A stretch of 64,000 bases of DNA from the NCBI GenBank assembly GCA_900539735.1, contig UQDE01000002.1:24445-88444 (forward strand). The letters are read 5' to 3'. Origin of the DNA: an uncultured Collinsella sp. Lineage in GTDB: Bacteria; Actinomycetota; Coriobacteriia; Coriobacteriales; Coriobacteriaceae. The translations under genes were made by a program, and so were the position numbers. The notes beneath the pieces are model-generated. The model was not told the DNA's origin. It saw only the letters and a list, made by a program, of their open reading frames with translations, and made no database searches. Position 1 is the first letter of the stretch; every line of letters starts with the position of its first letter. This document shows, one piece after another, positions 42,915 to 51,988 of the stretch.

Positions 42915-44210
42915 ATGGCACCAGCTTTGTCCGATCTTCAACCGCAATCAGCGCCCAAGGCCACCGCAGCGGCGCAGACCGCTATCGGTGACGGTCTTGT
43001 TGCAGAAGCTCAGGCTTTTGCAGACGAGCTCGCTGCGTGGCGACACGATCTCCACCAGATGCCCGAGCTGGGTAATAGCCTCCCACAGACCTCTGCGTAT
43101 ATCCAAGCGCGCCTGACCGAGATGGACATCCCATTTGCCACGCTCGTCGATGGTTCCTGCGTTGTGGGCCTTGTCGGCGCCGGTGCCGCCGCGGCCCAGG
43201 GCAATGGCGTCTGCACGGACGAACAAGCCGGTACGGTCATCATGCTGCGTGGCGACATGGATGCCTTGCCCGTTGCCGAGGAATCCGGCGAGCCCTTTGC
43301 ATCCACCAACGGCTGCATGCACGCTTGCGGTCACGATATGCACGCGACGGCGCTGCTTGGTGCGGCTCGTATGCTCAAAGCGCGCGAGGCAGAGCTTGTT
43401 GATGCCAACGCCACGGTTAAGTTGCTGTTCCAGCCGGGCGAGGAAACCTTTGAGGGTGCCCGCGCCGCCATCGCCGACGGTCTGCTACAGAACCCGCGTC
43501 CTCAGGTCGCCTTTGCCATGCATGTCAATAGCCAGTCGCCGCTTGGCCTGGTGCTTTACGGCAGTCCGGCGCTCTCGGGCGTGTACGGTTTCCGCGTCAC
43601 GCTGCAGGGCAAGGGCGGTCATGGCTCGAGCCCCGAGATCTGCATCGACCCCATTACGGCGGGTGTGCACGTGCATCTGGCACTTCAGGAGCTCATCTCC
43701 CGCGAGGTGCCGGCGGCCAAGGAGGTCGCGCTTACCGTTGGCAAGTTCGCCGGCGGTCAGGCCGCAAATGTCATCCCCGACACTTGTGTGCTCGAGGGAA
43801 CGCTGCGTGGCTTCGACGTCGAGCTCATGGAGCACCTCAAGACCCGCATCGCCGAGGTCGTCAAAGGTGTTGCCACGACCTATCGCACGCCGGCGACTAT
43901 CGAGACGCTCTCGGATGTTCCCCCGCTCGTACTCGATGACGATATGACGCAGGCGTCGCTTGGCTACGTGGGCGCGGTGCTGCCCAAGGCCGCCTTCTTG
44001 CCGCTGTTCCACGCCATGGCGAGTGAGGACTTCGCGTTGATCTCTAGCGAGATCCCGAGTGCGTACTTTACCGTGGGCGCTGCCGTGACTGATACGGACG
44101 AGCATTTTGCTCAGCATCATCCCAAGGCACGTTTTAGCGATGCCGAGCTTCCCCTTGGCGCCGCGGCTTATGCCGCCGTCGCTTTGGGCTACATCGCCGA
44201 CCACCGGTAG
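42915..44210 (+). CDS. M20-family amidohydrolase (hippurate/IAA-amino acid hydrolase type)
   Basis: The 431-residue protein has the M20D metal-site motifs: MLRGDMDALPV, MHACGHDMHATALLG, LLFQPGEETFEGA and a late HAMASEDFALIS. These enzymes release amino acids from N-acyl amino acids. The start follows CTGGAGGGC. About 25 extra N-terminal residues precede the domain. A broken MFS transporter gene follows, which may have been its uptake partner. Confidence 0.88.
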   Translation: MAPALSDLQPQSAPKATAAAQTAIGDGLVAEAQAFADELAAWRHDLHQMPELGNSLPQTSAYIQARLTEMDIPFATLVDGSCVVGLVGAGAAAAQGNGVCTDEQAGTVIMLRGDMDALPVAEESGEPFASTNGCMHACGHDMHATALLGAARMLKAREAELVDANATVKLLFQPGEETFEGARAAIADGLLQNPRPQVAFAMHVNSQSPLGLVLYGSPALSGVYGFRVTLQGKGGHGSSPEICIDPITAGVHVHLALQELISREVPAAKEVALTVGKFAGGQAANVIPDTCVLEGTLRGFDVELMEHLKTRIAEVVKGVATTYRTPATIETLSDVPPLVLDDDMTQASLGYVGAVLPKAAFLPLFHAMASEDFALISSEIPSAYFTVGAAVTDTDEHFAQHHPKARFSDAELPLGAAAYAAVALGYIADHR

Positions 44211-44250
44211 CACCCAATCTTGCTACTCGTTTGTTTAAAAAAGGAACAGT

Positions 44251-44671
44251 ATGTCCCAGCAACGTAAGTTCTTTCCCGGCTGGCTCGTGGTGGCCTCCGG
44301 CTTTGTGATCATGGCCACGTGCTACACCATTTTCGTCAACTGCATGAGCCTGTTTCAGCCGCTCATCGTAAGCGACCTCGGGATTACGCTTGCGCAGTAC
44401 AACATCTCCAATGCGATCTCCACCGTGGTGAGCGTTATCGGCTCACTTGTCATTGGCCATGTTGCCGATAAAGTAAGCGGCCGCGTTTTGGGTTCCCCTC
44501 ACTGTAATCGCCACTTCTGCCGTTCTTGCCGGCATGAGCTTTGTCGGTGAGCTATGGCAGGTCTACGTGCTCTTTTCTGTTCGCTCCGTTCTGTCTGTGG
44601 CTGCCCTGGAAGCCGAATGGATGCTCGTACCATCATTCGGTTTCCAAGGCGGCCACGGGCCTACGAAATGA
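44251..44671 (+). pseudogene. remnant of an MFS transporter gene
   Basis: The frame opened at 44251 reads like the first helices of a major facilitator (FFPGWLVVASGFVIMATCY, SNAISTVVSVIGSLVIGHVADKVSG). Near 44490 it breaks, and the same protein continues in another frame (LTVIATSAVLAGMSFVGELW and WQVYVLFSVRSV). Homology stops at about 44580, and the reading ends at 44671 in a palindrome. At least one frameshift and a large 3' deletion make it non-functional as a transporter. Confidence 0.85.
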
Positions 44672-44731
44672 TCCGTTTTCCTCCGTCCCCAACAGATCAC
44701 GTGATCCGAAGGGGACGGAGGAAAGCGGATC
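44670..44731. repeat. palindrome at the end of the MFS remnant
   Basis: GATCCG-TT-TTCCTCCGTCCCC pairs with GGGGACGGAGGAA-AG-CGGATC; the loop itself holds GATCACGTGATC. No gene lies here. Confidence 0.75.
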
Positions 44732-44733
44732 GC

Positions 44734-44803
44734 AAACAGCGGCGGTGCGTCAGGCCGAACGAGTCCCCATACCCTCGTTCGGTCAGACGCACCGCCGCTG
44801 TTT
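44734..44803. repeat. second palindrome before hisS
   Basis: AAACAGCGGCGGTGCGTC pairs with GACGCACCGCCGCTGTTT (18 bp), then CCGAACGAG with CTCGTTCGG inside. TGTGTTTG follows, so it may also stop transcription. It lies 60 bp before hisS. Confidence 0.75.
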
Positions 44804-44863
44804 GTGTTTGTGCCGTATAATGTCCACTACCTATGACGCGATACAAAAGAAAGGTGTTTGCCC

Positions 44864-46177
44864 ATGCAGGCACAGAAGGCGGAGGGAACCCGCGACCTTA
44901 TCGGCGCCGAGATGCGCGCCTGGCAAAAGATGCAGCAGATCGCTGCCGGCGTGTTCGAGCCGTTTGGCTTTAAGCCCATCGAGACGCCCGCCATCGAGCA
45001 GGTGGACGTGTTTGTCCACGGTATCGGCCAGTCGACCGACGTCGTGCGCAAGGAGATGTTCCGCGTGTTTAGCGGCGCCAACCTGGAGCGCGTCTTTACC
45101 GAGGGCACCGACACCAAGCTTAAGCCCAAGCAGCGCCTGGCCCTTCGTCCCGAGGGCACAGCCGGTGTGGTGCGCGCCGTCGTGGAGAACAACCTGGTGC
45201 CCCAGGGCTCCACGCCGTTTAAGGCCTATTACGCCGAGGCCATGTTCCGCGGCGAGCGTCCTCAGAAGGGTCGCCTGCGCCAGTTCCACCAGGTGGGCAT
45301 CGAGTGGCTCGGCGCTCCCGATCCGGCTGCCGACGCCGAGTGCATCATCATGCTCATGGAGTTCTACAAGCGCCTGGGCTTCGATCTTTCCAAGCTCCGT
45401 CTGCTTATTAACTCAATGGGCGATGCCCAGTGCCGTCCGGCCTATCGCGAGCAGGTTAAGCAGTTCATTCTCGACCACGCCGACGAGATGTGCGACGAGT
45501 GCCGCGAGCGCGCCGAGCTCAACCCGCTGCGCGCCTTCGACTGCAAGAACGACCATTGCCGCGAGATCATGGCCGACGCTCCGCTGATGGGCGACAACCT
45601 GTGCGACGAGTGCCGCGAGCACTACGAGCAAGTCAAGCGCTATTTGGATGCGGCGGGTATCGAGTATGTCGAGGATCCCACCTTGGTGCGTGGCCTGGAC
45701 TACTACACCCGTACTGTCTTTGAGGTCGAGGCTCCCGGCGCCGGTGTCGGCTCCATCGGTGGTGGCGGTCGCTACGATGGCCTCGTTGAGCTCGAGGGCG
45801 GTAAACCCACGGCGGGCGTCGGCTTTGCCGTCGGCTTTGAGCGCGCCCTGCTGGCCCTGCAGGCCTTTGGCAGCGACCTGGGTGCCGAGGAGGTCCCATG
45901 CGTCTACGTTGCCAACGCCGGCAAGGAGCTGCGTCAGAACGTCTTTACCATTACGCAGCAGCTTCGCGCTGCAGGGATTGTGACCGAGGCGGACTATCAG
46001 GGCCGTTCGCTCAAGGCCCAGTTTAAGCAGGCCGACAAGGTGGGCGCTAAGCTCATCCTAGTCCTGGGTGGCGACGAGCTTGCCGCCGGCAAGGTCAAGG
46101 TGCGCGACATGCAGAGCCACGACGAGGTACTGGTCGATTTGGCCAACGTTGTCGAGGCGGTTCGCGAGCGCCTGTAG
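44864..46177 (+). CDS. hisS: histidyl-tRNA synthetase
   Basis: This 437-residue class II synthetase shows GTRDLIGAEM, motif 2 LRPEGTAGVVRA, RQFHQVGIEWLG, the His-specific LVRGLDYYTRTVFE and GGGRYDGL, and a C-terminal anticodon domain with KLILVLGGDELAAGKV. The start after GAAAGG is preferred over a TTG two codons upstream. No T-box leader is seen. Confidence 0.95.
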   Translation: MQAQKAEGTRDLIGAEMRAWQKMQQIAAGVFEPFGFKPIETPAIEQVDVFVHGIGQSTDVVRKEMFRVFSGANLERVFTEGTDTKLKPKQRLALRPEGTAGVVRAVVENNLVPQGSTPFKAYYAEAMFRGERPQKGRLRQFHQVGIEWLGAPDPAADAECIIMLMEFYKRLGFDLSKLRLLINSMGDAQCRPAYREQVKQFILDHADEMCDECRERAELNPLRAFDCKNDHCREIMADAPLMGDNLCDECREHYEQVKRYLDAAGIEYVEDPTLVRGLDYYTRTVFEVEAPGAGVGSIGGGGRYDGLVELEGGKPTAGVGFAVGFERALLALQAFGSDLGAEEVPCVYVANAGKELRQNVFTITQQLRAAGIVTEADYQGRSLKAQFKQADKVGAKLILVLGGDELAAGKVKVRDMQSHDEVLVDLANVVEAVRERL

Positions 46178-46235
46178 CGCATGTTTTTTGAGCTGCGGGC
46201 CTGTTAACGTGCCCTGCTCATGGAGAGCGATTGTT

Positions 46236-46276
46236 ACGGGGGTGTTTCGCATTTATGCGGAATGCCCCCGTTTGTA
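46236..46276 (+). terminator. terminator after hisS
   Basis: ACGGGGG...CCCCCGT with additional CGCAT/ATGCG pairing near the tip, followed by TTGTATAT. Confidence 0.75.
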
Positions 46277-46435
46277 TATGCCGTCCACCGAGAAATACGA
46301 CCATTTGGGGCAAAAAGCCTTGCAATGCAGAAAATACTTTTGTGTGGTAAAGCGCAATCAGCTTCGAAAGTTTTTGCCGAGTGCCTATAATAAATACCGC
46401 ATGTTACGTGCATAGAAGGAGGAATGGGAGGAAAC

Positions 46436-49249
46436 GTGGCTGAGAACCTAAGCAACCAGTCTGTACCCGAAGCCGCGGCGCGCGTCGCTGCCGTGGTCAA
46501 CCGCCTCGTTAACCGAATCGGCTCGAATGCCGAGTCCAGGGAGCGTCTCGCCGAGATCGAGATTCCCGAGGAGCTGCGCGATAATCTGGCGCTGTTCCTG
46601 CGCCTGGAGCGCCGTGTGCTTAGCGAGTATGATCCCGAGATCGCGGACCTGTTCGACAAGATTTTAACAGCCGAGATTGTGACCAATGCCGGCAACCCTG
46701 GTAGCCGCGCTGCCGACGAGTCCGTTGACGAGCAGGGCGTGCCCACTGCCGACGAGCCCACCGCCGTGGCGTTTCGCGAAGTCGTCGATCTGATCGACAG
46801 CCTGCCGCTCGATAAGCAACAGGTCATTGTCCGCGCCTTTACGAGCTTCTTCCATCTGGCAAACCTGTCGGAGGAGAACTACCGTGTGGCGCAGCTGCGC
46901 GAGCGCGAGGCCGGCGCATCGACCGATACCGAGGTCGATCCCGCTAACGAACTCACCGTCGCCTATCACCAGTTGGTAAACGAGATGGGTGTCGAGGGCG
47001 CCAACGAGCTGCTCGACAAGCTCGAGTTCCACCCTGTCTTTACCGCACATCCCACCGAGGCTCGTCGTAAGGCCGTCGAGGGCAAGATTCGCCGTATCTC
47101 CAACCTGCTGGAGGAGCGTCCGCGTCTGGGCGGCTCCGACCTGGTGGAGAACGAGCGCCACATGCTGCAGGAGATCGACGCCCTGGTACGCACGAGCCCC
47201 ATCGCGCTCAAGAAGCCCACGCCGGTCGAGGAAGCTGATACCATCATCGACATCTTCGATAACACGCTGTTCGACGTTATCCCCGTCATCTATCGTCGTT
47301 TTGACGACTGGGTGCTGGGTGATAAGGCCGGTACCGTGCCGCCGCTGTGCCCGGCGTTCTTCCATCCCGGCAGCTGGATCGGTTCCGACCGTGACGGCAA
47401 CCCCAACGTCACCGCCAAGGTGAGCCGTGAGGTCGCTGCTAAGTACTTTACGCACATGGTGCTCAAGCTCGAGGACAAGTGCCGCCGCATCGGCCGCAAC
47501 CTGACGCTCGAGGCCACCTACAGCAAGCCGTCTGCCGAGCTCATTAACCTGTGGAACCATCAGGTCGAGATGAGCACCCAGTACACGGCCCGTGCCGAGC
47601 TGATTTCCGAGCACGAGCCGCATCGCGCCGTCATGCTCGTCATGGCCGACCGTCTGAACGCCACCGTGCGTCGCATCACCGACACCATGTACCACAGCGC
47701 CGATGAGTTCCTGGATGACCTGCGCGTCGTTCAGCGCTCCCTGGCCGCCTGCGGCGCCGTCCGTGCTGCCTACGGCCCGGTCCAGACCATCATCTGGCAG
47801 GTCGAGTCCTTCGGCTTCCATATGGTCGAGATGGAGTTCCGTCAGCACTCCGTGGTGCATGCCCGCGCCCTCAAGGATATCCACGAAAACGGTATCCATG
47901 GCGATCTGCAGCCCATGACGCGCGAGGTTATCGATACCTTCCGCGCTATCGGCTCCATCCAAAAGCGCTACGGCAAGAAGATGGCGCACCGCTACATCAT
48001 CTCGTTCACCAAGAGCGCCCAGCATGTGGCCGACGTCTTTGAGCTTGCCCACCTGTCCTTTGCACACGAGGAGGATGTCCCCGAGCTCGACGTGATCCCG
48101 CTGTTCGAGCAGCTCGAGGACCTCGAGGGCTGCGTCGACGTGCTCGACCAGATGCTTACGCTGCCCGTGGTGCAAAAGCGCCTTGCCCAGACCAACCGCC
48201 GCATGGAGGTCATGCTGGGCTATTCCGACTCCTCCAAGGATGCCGGTCCTACCACGGCCATGCTCGCGCTGCACTCCGCGCAGGAGCGCATTGCCAAGTG
48301 GGCCGAGAAGAACGATATCGACCTGGTGCTCATGCACGGTCGCGGCGGTGCCGTGGGCCGTGGCGGCGGCCCGGCCAACAAGGCCGTACTGGCGCAGCCC
48401 AAGGGTTCGGTCAACTGCTTCTTTAAGCTCACCGAGCAGGGCGAGGTCATCTTTGCCCGTTACGGCAACCGCACGCTGGCTCAGCGTCATGTTGAGTCCG
48501 TTGCCGCCGCAACGCTTTTGCAGTCGGCCCCGAGTGTCGAGAAGACCAACACCGAGACCACGCAGAAGTTCTGGGATATGGCCGAGAAGCTCAACGCCGC
48601 AAGCCACGAGCGCTATCTGGACCTGCTGAACACCGAGGACTTTACACCGTGGTTCTCGACCGTGACGCCGTTGACCGAGGTCGGTCTGCTGCCGATCGGC
48701 TCGCGTCCCGCCAAGCGCGGCTTGGGCGCCAAGTCGCTCGACGACCTGCGTACCATTCCGTGGATCTTCAGCTGGAGCCAGGCGCGCATTAACCTGGCCG
48801 CTTGGTACGGCCTGGGCACCGCCTGCGAGCAGTTGGGCGACCTTGACCAGCTTAAGGCTGCCTACCAGGAGTGGCCGTTCTTCCGCACCTTTATCGATAA
48901 TATCGAGATGTCGATCGCCAAGACCGACCAGCGCATCGCCAAGATGTATCTGCACCTGGGCGATCGCCAGGATCTGTCCGAGAAGGTCTTCACCGAGATG
49001 CAGCTCACGCGTAAGTGGGTCCTTGCCATCGTCGGTGATGAATGGCCGCTGCAGCGCCGCCGCGTGCTCGGCTGCGCTGTCCGCGTGCGTAATCCCTACG
49101 TCGATGCCCTGTCCATCGCCCAGGTCCGCGCCCTTCGCGAGGTGCGTATGAACCAGGACGAGATGGCCGAGGAGAAGAAGGCCGAGTACATGAGCCTGAT
49201 TCTTTCGACTGTGACCGGCGTCTCGGCAGGATTGCAGAACACGGGGTAA
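46436..49249 (+). CDS. ppc: phosphoenolpyruvate carboxylase
   Basis: The 937-residue enzyme has both PEPC signatures: FTAHPTEARRKAV with the catalytic His, and GYSDSSKDAG followed by MHGRGGAVGRGGGP. It carboxylates PEP to oxaloacetate, an anaplerotic step central to succinate or aspartate formation in gut anaerobes. The start is a GTG behind GGGAGG; an ATG 12 bp upstream sits only one base after its AAGGAGG and is less likely. The C-terminal VSAGLQNTG is intact. Confidence 0.95.
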   Translation: MAENLSNQSVPEAAARVAAVVNRLVNRIGSNAESRERLAEIEIPEELRDNLALFLRLERRVLSEYDPEIADLFDKILTAEIVTNAGNPGSRAADESVDEQGVPTADEPTAVAFREVVDLIDSLPLDKQQVIVRAFTSFFHLANLSEENYRVAQLREREAGASTDTEVDPANELTVAYHQLVNEMGVEGANELLDKLEFHPVFTAHPTEARRKAVEGKIRRISNLLEERPRLGGSDLVENERHMLQEIDALVRTSPIALKKPTPVEEADTIIDIFDNTLFDVIPVIYRRFDDWVLGDKAGTVPPLCPAFFHPGSWIGSDRDGNPNVTAKVSREVAAKYFTHMVLKLEDKCRRIGRNLTLEATYSKPSAELINLWNHQVEMSTQYTARAELISEHEPHRAVMLVMADRLNATVRRITDTMYHSADEFLDDLRVVQRSLAACGAVRAAYGPVQTIIWQVESFGFHMVEMEFRQHSVVHARALKDIHENGIHGDLQPMTREVIDTFRAIGSIQKRYGKKMAHRYIISFTKSAQHVADVFELAHLSFAHEEDVPELDVIPLFEQLEDLEGCVDVLDQMLTLPVVQKRLAQTNRRMEVMLGYSDSSKDAGPTTAMLALHSAQERIAKWAEKNDIDLVLMHGRGGAVGRGGGPANKAVLAQPKGSVNCFFKLTEQGEVIFARYGNRTLAQRHVESVAAATLLQSAPSVEKTNTETTQKFWDMAEKLNAASHERYLDLLNTEDFTPWFSTVTPLTEVGLLPIGSRPAKRGLGAKSLDDLRTIPWIFSWSQARINLAAWYGLGTACEQLGDLDQLKAAYQEWPFFRTFIDNIEMSIAKTDQRIAKMYLHLGDRQDLSEKVFTEMQLTRKWVLAIVGDEWPLQRRRVLGCAVRVRNPYVDALSIAQVRALREVRMNQDEMAEEKKAEYMSLILSTVTGVSAGLQNTG

Positions 49250-49272
49250 TCGATAGCCCTGTGGCTCTCACC

Positions 49273-49399
49273 GGGACCCGATGGGTTTCCCTCTGAATGC
49301 GTCCTCGCACTTGAAGCCCCCTTATCCTGCTCCTTCGGAGCTGCGGATAAGGGGGCTTCGTGCTGCGGTATGCATTCAGAGGGAAACCCATCGGGTCCC
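49273..49399. repeat. 127-bp nested palindrome A (upstream of larA)
   Basis: Outer arms 49273-49300 and 49372-49399 are perfectly complementary over 28 bp, both ends being GGG/CCC. A symmetrical 12/12 internal loop follows (GTCCTCGCACTT and GTGCTGCGGTAT). Inner arms 49313-49327 and 49345-49359 pair over 15 bp, and the tip is GCTCC-TTC-GGAGC. No T-tract follows, and no gene is present in the 374-bp gap. The same architecture and length recur at 51707. Confidence 0.88.
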
Positions 49400-49468
49400 T
49401 TCGTCCTCGGTCTTCTGGGATTAAAGCTGAGGAGAAGAATGGTGCGCTTCTCGCCTTACGACTGTAGC

Positions 49469-49503
49469 GGCCGCGGTCCCGTTTGGGATCGCGGTCGTTT
49501 TGT
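49469..49503 (+). terminator. terminator after ppc and palindrome A
   Basis: CCGCGGTCCC-GTTT-GGGATCGCGG stem followed by TCGTTTTGTTG. Confidence 0.7.
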
Positions 49504-49623
49504 TGTGGGTCAAATATGAACGTTATGTTAACGACTCGGTGGACGGTGGCGTTTTTCGGTGAGCGGCGTATCCTTCCAACGGTTTATCTAGTGTGTCAGT
49601 TGAAAGGAAGAGGGCGCTCGTCA

Positions 49624-50901
49624 TTGTTTGAATGTGAACTGCCGTTTGACCACAAGACGTTGCATCTGGAGCTCGAGGATAAGAACTTCGCGGGTGTGAT
49701 GGAGGGTCATCAAAACGAGTTTAAGACCACGAAATCGCAGGAAGAACTGGTAGAGGAGTCGCTTGCCAACCCTTATGGCTCGCCTTCGCTCGAGGAGCTT
49801 TGTGCTGGCAAGAAGGATATTGTCATCATTAGCTCCGATCATACGCGTCCCGTTCCCTCGCGTGTGACGATGCCTATTCTGCTGCATCACATCCATTCCG
49901 CTGCGCCCGAGGCTCGCGTGCGTATTCTGGTTGCTACGGGTATGCATCGTCCGTCGACGCACGAGGAGCTCGTCAACAAGTACGGCGAGGAGATCGTTGC
50001 CAACGAGGAAATCGTTATGCACGTCGCGACTGACGACAGCATGATGAAAAAGATCGGCACCCTGCCTTCTGGTGGCGAGTGCATCATCAACAAGATTGCC
50101 GCCGATTGCGATCTGCTGCTTGCCGAGGGCTTCATTGAGCCGCACTTCTTTGCTGGTTTCTCCGGCAGCCGCAAGTCCGTCCTGCCCGGCATCGCCAGCT
50201 ACAAGACCATCATGTACAACCACAACGGCCAGTTTGTGAACGATTCTCATTCGCGTGCAGGCAACCTGTGCCACAACCACGTGAGCGAGGACATGTTTGC
50301 CGCTGCCGAGATGGCTCACCTTGCCTTTGTGCTCAACGTGGTTCTCAACGGCAAGCATGAGGTCATCGGCTCCTTCGCCGGTGACATCCACAAGGCACAC
50401 GAGGCTGGCTGCGAGTTCGTGAAGAGCCTTGCCGGCGTTGAGCCCGTCGAGTGCGAGATTGCCATCACCACCAACGGCGGCTACCCGCTCGACCAGAACA
50501 TCTACCAGGCCGTGAAGGGCATGTGCTCTGCCGAGGCCACGCTTCCCGAGGGCGGTGTGATTATCGACGTTGCCGGTTGTGCCGACGGTCACGGTGGCGA
50601 GGGCTTCTATCACAACATTGCCGACAACGATCCGGCGGAGTTTGAGCGTGCCTGCATCGATCGTCCCAAGGACGAGACCCTGCCCGATCAGTGGACGAGC
50701 CAGATTTTCGCCCGCATCCTGGCACATCACCCTGTGATTATGGTTACCGACCTGTGCGATCACCAGATGATTAAGGATATGCACATGACGCCGGTCAACA
50801 CCCTCGAGGAGGCGCTCAAGCTAGCCTTTGAGATGAAGGGTGCCGATGCCAAGGTGGCCGTCATTCCCGATGGCCTGGGCGTTGTCGTCGCTCAGCACTA
50901 G
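49624..50901 (+). CDS. larA: lactate racemase LarA homologue (nickel-pincer enzyme)
   Basis: From the TTG start the protein has 425 residues, the normal LarA length, opening ECELPFDHKTLHLELED. The LarA features are present: SSDHTRPVPSRVTMP, ATGMHRPSTHEEL, and EPHFFAGFSGSRKSVLPGI, which carries the His and the Lys that bind the pincer cofactor. It interconverts D- and L-lactate or a related 2-hydroxy acid. AAGGAAGAGG lies upstream. Cofactor genes larB and larC are 2 kb away on the other strand. Substrate could differ from lactate. Confidence 0.85.
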   Translation: MFECELPFDHKTLHLELEDKNFAGVMEGHQNEFKTTKSQEELVEESLANPYGSPSLEELCAGKKDIVIISSDHTRPVPSRVTMPILLHHIHSAAPEARVRILVATGMHRPSTHEELVNKYGEEIVANEEIVMHVATDDSMMKKIGTLPSGGECIINKIAADCDLLLAEGFIEPHFFAGFSGSRKSVLPGIASYKTIMYNHNGQFVNDSHSRAGNLCHNHVSEDMFAAAEMAHLAFVLNVVLNGKHEVIGSFAGDIHKAHEAGCEFVKSLAGVEPVECEIAITTNGGYPLDQNIYQAVKGMCSAEATLPEGGVIIDVAGCADGHGGEGFYHNIADNDPAEFERACIDRPKDETLPDQWTSQIFARILAHHPVIMVTDLCDHQMIKDMHMTPVNTLEEALKLAFEMKGADAKVAVIPDGLGVVVAQH

Positions 50902-50950
50902 CGCGCGGCCTAAACGAATCGTTTATAACCGACAAGAAAGATAAGGTTTT

Positions 50951-51682
50951 ATGCTTACCAAACTCCTTTGCGAATTCGGCGCAACGGCCCTCATGATCAT
51001 CTTTGGCGTGGGCGTGCACTGCGATACCGTGCTCAAGGGCACCAAGTATCAGGGCTCCGGCCATATGTTTGCCATCACCACTTGGTCTTTTGGCATCTCG
51101 GTCTGCCTGTTTGTCTTTGGCGGCGCCGTGTGCATGAACCCGGCTATGGTGCTTGCCCAGTGCATCGTAGGCCTGGTGCCGTGGAGCAGCTGCATCCCCT
51201 TCATGATTGCCGATATGCTCGGCGGCTTTGTGGGCGCCGTAATCGCTTGGCTTATGTATGCCGATGAGTTCAAGGCTTCCGAGGGTGTCGTCGACCCCAT
51301 TGCCCAGCGCAACATCTTCTCGACCAACCCCACCACCGAGGGCACGAACTATGTTCGCAACTTCTTCTGCGAGGCTATCTGCACCTTCGTGTTCATTAGC
51401 GCCATCCTTGCTGCCGCTAGCCGCGCCGGCGAGAACGTTTTGATGCTCGCTATCTGCGTCGGTCTGATTGTTTGGGCTGTTGGCATGGGCATGGGCGGTA
51501 TCACCGGCTTCGCCATGAACCAGGCTCGTGACCTTGGTCCTCGCATGGCCTATCAGGTGCTGCCGATTAAGAACAAGGCCGACAACAACTGGAAGTACGG
51601 CCTGCTCGTTCCTGGCATCGCACCGTTTGTCGGTGCCGCTCTGGCCGCGCTGTTTGTGCATGGTTTCTTGGGCATGTTCTAG
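50951..51682 (+). CDS. MIP-family channel (LarD-like lactic acid or glycerol facilitator)
   Basis: The 243-residue protein has six membrane helices and the aquaporin fold. The first pore motif is normal (MNPAM in GGAVCMNPAMVLAQ), but the second is NQA (FAMNQARDLGPR) in place of NPA. In lactobacilli the lar operon contains LarD, a MIP channel for lactic acid. Position right behind larA supports a related role. An alternative is a glycerol or water channel. Confidence 0.82.
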   Translation: MLTKLLCEFGATALMIIFGVGVHCDTVLKGTKYQGSGHMFAITTWSFGISVCLFVFGGAVCMNPAMVLAQCIVGLVPWSSCIPFMIADMLGGFVGAVIAWLMYADEFKASEGVVDPIAQRNIFSTNPTTEGTNYVRNFFCEAICTFVFISAILAAASRAGENVLMLAICVGLIVWAVGMGMGGITGFAMNQARDLGPRMAYQVLPIKNKADNNWKYGLLVPGIAPFVGAALAALFVHGFLGMF

Positions 51683-51706
51683 TCCAAAACAATTGATATA
51701 ACGCCC

Positions 51707-51833
51707 GGGTCCGGCATAGGTTAACTTTCCGCCGCGTCCTCGGACATGCAAGAAGCTCCCGCTGCGCACTTCGTGCGGCGGGAGCTTCTTGCGTCCTGCG
51801 GAGTGCGGCGGAAAGTTAACCTATGCCGGACCC
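51707..51833. repeat. 127-bp nested palindrome B (downstream of the MIP gene)
   Basis: Outer arms 51707-51735 and 51805-51833 are perfectly complementary over 29 bp. The internal loop is again 12/12 (GTCCTCGGACAT and GTCCTGCGGAGT). Inner arms 51748-51762 and 51778-51792 pair over 15 bp, and the tip is CGCAC-TTC-GTGCG. It shares length, layout and internal-loop sequence with palindrome A but not stem sequence. The rest of this gap up to the TetR gene is G/T-rich and holds no gene I can support. Confidence 0.88.
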
Positions 51834-51988
51834 TGCGGGAATCCAGTTGCGTTCGAACAAGCAACCAACATATATATCTGAATTTGGATGTGGTGGGCAC
51901 TTTGTTGTTAGGCGCTTTGAGGTGCGAGTGACACTTTGGGATGCGTGGCGGCCTGGGTTGGGGCGATGCTTTGGGATGAGTTTCTTAC

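Noticed and set aside
46664..48955. 763-codon open frame on the minus strand
   Set aside because: It lies wholly inside ppc, whose catalytic motifs are intact. The antisense product shows no motif or start site.
49273..49399. Palindrome A as the simple terminator of ppc
   Set aside because: No T-tract follows either arm, a normal terminator lies 70 bp downstream, and the long stem with conserved internal loop exceeds what termination needs.
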